Source: an uncultured Polymorphobacter sp.
GTDB taxonomy: Bacteria; Pseudomonadota; Alphaproteobacteria; Sphingomonadales; Sphingomonadaceae
Assembly (NCBI GenBank): GCA_937871645.1
Contig: CALMPZ010000382.1
Location: 1 to 7,682 of the forward strand
Length of the DNA: 7,682 nt
Direction: 5' to 3'
Shown one piece after another: positions 7,024-7,682 of this stretch (position 1 is the stretch's first letter; every line of letters starts with the position of its first letter). The translations under genes and the position numbers were made by a program. The notes under the pieces were generated by a model. That model saw nothing but the letters and a program-made list of their open reading frames with translations, searched no databases and was not told the origin of the DNA.

Positions 7024-7682
7024 TCAGGCGGCGACGCTGGTGCGCCGGCGGCTGCGCAGCGCGCCGCCGACCATGCCGAAGCCGGCAATCATCAGCGCCC
7101 AGCTGGCGGGTTCGGGGACGCCAGCGGTGACGCTGCCGTCGAAGGTGACTTCGCCGACGAATTGCCACTTGCCCGCATACTGGCGCAGTTCGAGCGTGTG
7201 GCTGCTGCCGGTCAGGTTGAGGCCGGTGAAATTGATCCAGCCGATGGTGCCGAAGCTCGGCGCGCTGAACGCAGTGTTGACGCCGTCGATCAGGATCGTC
7301 TGGGGCGCCCAGACGCCGCCAAAGGTGGTATTGTCGACGAACACGTTGAGGCCGGTGACTGTCGTGCCCGGCGCGAAGTGGAAGGTGATGACCGGGTTGG
7401 CCTGGCCCACCTGGTTCCAGCCGACATAGGGGCCGGTGCCCGCCGGGCTTTCGACGGCATACCAATAGACCGGGGGCACATAGCCATCAGTCAGGTCGCC
7501 GCTGCCGCCGGACAGCGCGGCGCCGTCGACGCTTGCTGCGCCACTGCCGCTGTAGCTGAGGTCCCAATAGTTCGAGCTGCCGCCCGATGTCTGGCCGCCG
7601 CCATTGATCATGTCATAGCTGGTCGAAAAGACCTGCACGGCGGTTGCGGGAAGTGCCGTGAGCGCGATCGCGGCTGCCGCGA
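7024..7682 (-). CDS. PEP-CTERM (PEPxxWA) sorted secreted protein, N-terminus cut by window edge
   Basis: About 218 residues are visible; the frame stays open to the window edge, so the true start lies outside. The visible N-terminus (AAAAIALTALPATA then VQVFSTSYD) is the end of a signal peptide, with likely cleavage after ATA. The mature part is rich in Gly, Ser, Thr and aromatic residues, with no cysteine and alternating strand-like segments (VITFHFAPGT, TLELRQYAGKWQFVGEVTFD), which suggests a beta-sandwich domain; no known catalytic motif is seen. The last 31 residues are a sorting tail: VPEPASWA, a hydrophobic helix (LMIAGFGMVGGAL), then RSRRR. Exosortase recognises such tails after Sec export, cleaves near the PEP motif and releases the protein to the surface or matrix. 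The protein's own function is unknown. A GTG at 7638 is inside the signal peptide junction and is not the start. Confidence 0.9.
   Translation of the reverse strand, partial: AAAAIALTALPATAVQVFSTSYDMINGGGQTSGGSSNYWDLSYSGSGAASVDGAALSGGSGDLTDGYVPPVYWYAVESPAGTGPYVGWNQVGQANPVITFHFAPGTTVTGLNVFVDNTTFGGVWAPQTILIDGVNTAFSAPSFGTIGWINFTGLNLTGSSHTLELRQYAGKWQFVGEVTFDGSVTAGVPEPASWALMIAGFGMVGGALRSRRRTSVAA

Overview
This window is high-GC DNA from an alphaproteobacterium, most likely a member of the Sphingomonadales. The best clue is the C-terminal PEPxxWA sorting tail on the protein at the right edge, a variant typical of sphingomonads. The IF-1 sequence, the Do-type protease and the propionyl-CoA carboxylase alpha subunit fit the same group. 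Assignment to a genus is not possible from the sequence alone.

Layout, left to right. Bases 1-229 hold no gene I can support, but carry a perfect 32-bp inverted repeat (88-181) of the widespread kind whose translation reads VIPAKAGT. Next comes a leftward cluster: a cold-shock protein (806-1012), an IF-1 with a C-terminal tail (540-800) starting 5 nt after the csp stop, and an unrecognised 82-residue protein (230-478) after a 10-bp hairpin. A 221-bp leader separates csp from a leftward family 2 glycosyltransferase (1234-2061). Divergent from that is a small rightward DUF952 gene (2154-2468). A second, diverged copy of the VIPAKAGT palindrome (2497-2580) lies between it and a convergent glutathione S-transferase gene (2600-3247). 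Divergent from the GST is a Do/HtrA-type periplasmic serine protease with two PDZ domains (3345-4847). It converges on propionyl-CoA carboxylase alpha subunit (4878-6884), and one long hairpin contains both stop codons apart from a few outer bases. The right edge holds a leftward secreted PEP-CTERM protein whose N-terminus is cut off, followed by a textbook terminator (6971-7004).

The genes work in separate areas: cold-adapted translation (csp-infA), envelope protein quality control (htrA), propionate/odd-chain/branched amino acid catabolism (pccA), detoxification (GST), glycan synthesis (GT2) and surface protein export (PEP-CTERM). Only csp-infA, perhaps with the 82-residue gene, looks like an operon. 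I see no phage, plasmid, CRISPR, toxin-antitoxin or defence locus, no tRNA or rRNA, and no convincing undescribed system. The more interesting items are the csp/IF-1/small-protein cluster, the nested palindromes at gene 3' ends, the stop-codon-embedding bidirectional terminator, and the cysteine pair at the end of the protease.
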